6,921 bases of DNA from Candidatus Pacearchaeota archaeon (GTDB taxonomy: Archaea; Nanoarchaeota; Nanoarchaeia; Pacearchaeales; GW2011-AR1): NCBI GenBank assembly GCA_002686195.1, contig NZAS01000024.1, positions 15,826 to 22,746 on the forward strand, in the 5' to 3' direction. The translations under genes were made by a program, and so were the position numbers. The notes under the pieces are model-generated. The model made no database searches. It was not told where the DNA came from and saw only the letters and a program-made list of their open reading frames with translations. Position 1 is the first letter of the stretch. Each line of letters begins with the position of its first letter. This document shows positions 4,710 to 6,921 of the stretch, in pieces.

Positions 4710-5345
4710 ATGAAAGGAAAACAAACTGAACAAGAAAAAAGTAGAGAAAAAAGAAACCTAGCCATGGATAGAATAAAGCAAAGGGCAGAGAAAAAGGCTC
4801 AAAGATCAGAGAATTCTCTAAGAACTCTTAAAGCTTCTTACGAAAAGAAAGAAAAGGAAGCTATAGATAAACATGATTCAAATTATGCAAATTTGAGGAA
4901 TTTGAGTGGTGAAAAAGAAAGATTTGATAGATTAATGGATAATAGTGATTTTGAAAATAGATTGAATTGTTTGTGTCCAAATTCTCCTTCAGAAGATGTT
5001 TTTTCACATGGAGACAAGGTTCTATCTGATTTATTGGGAATTGATGTTGGGAGATTGAAAACTGTTAGTGCCCATTATGATTCTAGAAAAAATCATAGAA
5101 AACTTTTAAATTATTTTGATGGAGTTTTAAATAGAGAATTAAAAGAAAATAACTATTTAGAGATTAAGGATGAAATTGACTATATGATTGATCGTGGACT
5201 TAAAAATATAAATGCGACAGATAAAAGGGTAGAGAGTTATCAAAGTTCTGGAAGATTAGGAAAGATGTTGAGAGGGATTTTTCTAAGGGAATATGATCGA
5301 TATGTTCTAGATGAAATTAATAACGAAGAAGGAGGCAGTGAATAA
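4710..5345 (+). CDS. Hypothetical coiled-coil protein, 211 residues
   Basis: Family not recognised. Residues 1-75 are almost entirely charged (Lys, Glu, Arg, Gln) and helical in character, probably a coiled coil or extended helix. The remainder (about 76-200) looks alpha-helical and globular, with a CLCP stretch (87-90), a hydrophobic-charged segment VFSHGDKVLSDLLGI (97-111) and a basic C-terminal helix around LGKMLRGIFLREYDRYVLDE (183-202). There is no signal peptide or membrane segment. It is the first gene of a two-gene unit with the membrane-anchored protein starting 2 nt after its stop codon ends, so the two may form a complex. Codons are markedly A-rich (AAA, GAA, AGA, TTA) compared with the GAG/AAG/TTG-rich neighbours, which suggests a different history or relaxed selection. 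The promoter is the shared TATA box, with the probable TrmB-like operator just upstream. Confidence 0.8.
   Translation: MKGKQTEQEKSREKRNLAMDRIKQRAEKKAQRSENSLRTLKASYEKKEKEAIDKHDSNYANLRNLSGEKERFDRLMDNSDFENRLNCLCPNSPSEDVFSHGDKVLSDLLGIDVGRLKTVSAHYDSRKNHRKLLNYFDGVLNRELKENNYLEIKDEIDYMIDRGLKNINATDKRVESYQSSGRLGKMLRGIFLREYDRYVLDEINNEEGGSE
5331..5335 (+). promoter_or_regulatory. Shine-Dalgarno sequence for the second gene of the unit
   Basis: GGAGG lies within the last codons of the 211-residue gene, 11 nt before the ATG at 5347. It supports that ATG over the in-frame ATG at 5311, which would overlap the upstream gene by 35 nt, and over the GTG at 5338, which is too close. It is the one clear Shine-Dalgarno match at a chosen start, and it occurs at an operon-internal gene, as expected where first genes are leaderless. 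Confidence 0.65.
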
Positions 5346-5346
5346 A

Positions 5347-5664
5347 ATGAAAGAATATAATAAAGGGTTTTTGATGGGTTGGGGCATAACAGCATGTGCG
5401 ACAATGATTACACCTACAATTGATTTAGTATCTAGTATTGTAAGGGGTGTTAATCATAATATAGTTCCTGATATTGTTGATGTTCAAGAAGGATATGTTG
5501 CTCCAAGTAGACTAGAAGTAGGCATTTCTGATTTGGATAATAATGGACAAAGGGAAACTATGGTAAGAGTAGATGATAAACCTTATTTATTGATGGAAGT
5601 AGACGGAAAACCAGTTTTATTGGAATACTCTGTTGAACCTATTAAAATTATCCCGAAAGAATAA
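5347..5664 (+). CDS. Membrane-anchored protein with Ca-loop-like motif, 105 residues
   Basis: Family not recognised. Residues 7-32 (from GFLMGWGITACATMITPTID) form one hydrophobic segment that could be a membrane anchor or uncleaved signal. With only a short basic N-terminus before it, the rest is probably outside the membrane. Residues 62-70 (DLDNNGQRE) resemble the D-x-D-x-N-G acidic loop of EF-hand, dockerin and FG-GAP calcium sites. This is followed by two similar beta-hairpin-like units, VDDKPYLLM (75-83) and VDGKPVLLE (85-93). Calcium binding is inference. I chose the ATG at 5347 because of the GGAGG 11 nt before it; the upstream ATG at 5311 would add 12 residues. It is translationally linked to the coiled-coil gene and should share its TrmB-linked promoter. 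Confidence 0.75.
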   Translation: MKEYNKGFLMGWGITACATMITPTIDLVSSIVRGVNHNIVPDIVDVQEGYVAPSRLEVGISDLDNNGQRETMVRVDDKPYLLMEVDGKPVLLEYSVEPIKIIPKE

Positions 5665-5681
5665 AAGTTTGGATTGCTAAG

Positions 5682-5689
5682 CTTTAAAA
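5682..5689 (+). promoter_or_regulatory. TATA box of the IF5B gene
   Basis: CTTTAAAA is centred about 26 nt before the ATG at 5712, with no Shine-Dalgarno sequence in between, so a leaderless start is expected. It lies only 18 nt after the stop codon of the preceding unit. Confidence 0.55.
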
Positions 5690-5693
5690 GCCC

Positions 5694-5700
5694 ATTTTTT
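5694..5700 (+). terminator. T-run, possible terminator of the two-gene unit
   Basis: ATTTTTT, followed by CTTCATTT, lies 30 nt after the stop at 5664. It could end the upstream transcript by archaeal U-run termination, while also lying between the TATA box and start of the IF5B gene. There is no hairpin. Confidence 0.35.
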
Positions 5701-5711
5701 CTTCATTTAAT

Positions 5712-6921
5712 ATGAAAGATAAAATAAGTATAAGGCAGCCGATTGTAACTGTAGCTGGGCATGTTGACCATGGTAAGACTAGTATATTGGATTGTTTTAG
5801 GGGGAGTAAGATACAGGAAGGGGAGGCCGGAGGTATTACTCAGAAGATTAGTTTTACAAAATATCCTATTGAGCAGATAATGAAGACGAGCCCGTTGATT
5901 AAATCTGCTGGCCTTGATTTGGAGATTCCTGGATTTTTATTTATTGATACTCCTGGGCACGCTGCGTTTACTAACTTGCGTAAAAGAGGAGGTTCATTGG
6001 CTGATTTGGCTATTGTTGTTGTTGCGATTAAAGAGGGAATCAAGCCTCAGACTGCTGAAGTTTTGAAGATCTTGAAAGATAATAAGACTCCGTTTTTGAT
6101 TGCGTTGAATAAGTTGGATACTGTTTCTGGATGGCAGTATGATGAGAAGAAAGGGTTGAAGGAGAATGTGGATAATCAGGCAGTGCATGCTCGGCAAGAA
6201 TTTGATGAGGCCTTGCTGACTTTCCAGGGAAGTTTGAAAGAACATGGGTTTGATTCTGATTTGTTTTATGATATTGCAGACTTTAGTAAAAAGATTGCGA
6301 TTGTTCCTTGTTCTGCTGAGACTAAGCAAGGGATTCCTGAGTTGTTATTTGTTCTTTCTGGTTTAAGTGAAAAATATTTGAAAGAGAGACTTGAGATTGG
6401 AGATACTGCTAAAGGAGTTGTTTTGGAAGTTAAGAAAGAGAAAGGCAAGGATTCCGTAGAGTGTATTTTGTATGATGGTGCTTTGAAAAAAGGAGATGAG
6501 TTGGCGATTGCTGGTTTTGAGGGAGTTGTTAAGAGCAAAGTCAGGGCGATCGAGGAAATTCAGAGTTTGAGTTTTAATTATAAGTCTGTTAGTGAAGCGA
6601 TGGCTGCGACTGGTGTTAAATTACAACTTACTAATAAGGAAGGAACGGTTTCTGGAATGCCTTTCCAGGAAATTAAAAATGACTTTGAAGATTTGAAAGA
6701 GGGATTGATGAAAGAGATTTATGAAGCAATTACTTGCGATAAAGAAGGAATTATTGTTAAGGCGGATAGTTTGGGGAGCTTGGAGGCTTTGCTTAGTTTA
6801 TTAAGAGATGAGGGGATTAGGGTTGTTAGGGCTGATATTGGTCCGATTGGTAAAGCAGACGTTGCGGCTGCCAAGGCGAATTTGGAAATTAATCCTTTGA
6901 ATTCTGTTATATTAGGATTTA
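5712..6921 (+). CDS. infB: Archaeal translation initiation factor IF5B (IF2-like), 3' end outside window
   Basis: A GTPase that promotes ribosomal subunit joining and initiator tRNA placement. The first 403 residues are visible, open to the window edge. All G motifs are present: GHVDHGKT (16-23), GGITQ (40-44), DTPGH (79-83), NKLD (133-136) and SAET (201-204). KRGGSLADLAIVVV (91-104) and EGIKPQT (108-114) are typical of the archaeal/eukaryotic IF5B branch, as is the roughly 60-residue stretch between NKLD and SAET. Domain II begins near 230, and domain III near 350 with ADSLGSLEALLSLL. The N-terminus is minimal, starting only 15 residues before the P-loop, as in archaeal proteins and unlike bacterial IF2 or eukaryotic eIF5B. 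No intein interrupts the visible part, although some archaeal IF5B genes carry one. The start is supported by a TATA box 26 nt upstream. Confidence 0.96.
   Translation, partial: MKDKISIRQPIVTVAGHVDHGKTSILDCFRGSKIQEGEAGGITQKISFTKYPIEQIMKTSPLIKSAGLDLEIPGFLFIDTPGHAAFTNLRKRGGSLADLAIVVVAIKEGIKPQTAEVLKILKDNKTPFLIALNKLDTVSGWQYDEKKGLKENVDNQAVHARQEFDEALLTFQGSLKEHGFDSDLFYDIADFSKKIAIVPCSAETKQGIPELLFVLSGLSEKYLKERLEIGDTAKGVVLEVKKEKGKDSVECILYDGALKKGDELAIAGFEGVVKSKVRAIEEIQSLSFNYKSVSEAMAATGVKLQLTNKEGTVSGMPFQEIKNDFEDLKEGLMKEIYEAITCDKEGIIVKADSLGSLEALLSLLRDEGIRVVRADIGPIGKADVAAAKANLEINPLNSVILGF

Noticed and set aside
5311..5346. Upstream in-frame ATG (5311) for the membrane-anchored protein
   Set aside because: It would overlap the previous gene by 35 nt and has no ribosome-binding sequence, while GGAGG at 5331-5335 is placed for the ATG at 5347.
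5840..6538. Minus-strand open frames opposite the IF5B gene
   Set aside because: The plus-strand frame encodes all GTPase motifs without interruption; the antisense frames are by-products of its codon composition.

Overview
The window looks like the chromosome of a low-GC archaeon, most likely a DPANN-type lineage (Pacearchaeota/Woesearchaeota-like; this lineage call is inference). The grounds are an archaeal-type IF2/IF5B translation factor, a TrmB-family regulator, a PC4-like ssDNA-binding protein, small tightly packed genes, and TATA boxes about 25-31 nt upstream of nearly every first-gene start codon, which is the pattern expected for leaderless archaeal transcripts.

Layout. 1-40: 3' end of a class II tRNA (Ser favoured). 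95-538 (+): a STAS-domain protein. 521-2462 (-): cysS followed 1 nt later by a six-TM protein with two internal 'DDT' repeats; its 3' end overlaps the STAS gene by 18 bp. 2554-2790 (+): a small orphan protein. 2873-3217 (+): a PC4-like protein with a Ser/Gly/acidic tail. 3227-3865 (-): two small, probably beta-rich proteins, each with its own TATA box. 3922-4653 (-): a TrmB-type regulator. 4710-5664 (+): a two-gene unit encoding a coiled-coil protein and a membrane-anchored protein with a Ca-loop-like motif. 5712-end (+): archaeal IF5B, cut by the window edge. No stretch over 100 bases lacks a gene or control element. No CRISPR array, insertion sequence or complete tRNA was found.

Functional picture. 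Most genes are informational: Cys-tRNA synthesis, translation initiation, ssDNA binding and a tRNA. The most interesting part is 4651-4712. There the trmB-like gene and the unknown two-gene unit diverge from one symmetric TATA palindrome (4678-4689), with a perfect 11-bp-arm inverted repeat (4652-4679) on the regulator's side. That site would lie downstream of TATA for the regulator and upstream of TATA for the two-gene unit. By analogy with TrmBL1 this suggests autorepression coupled to activation of a small, apparently undescribed membrane-associated system.
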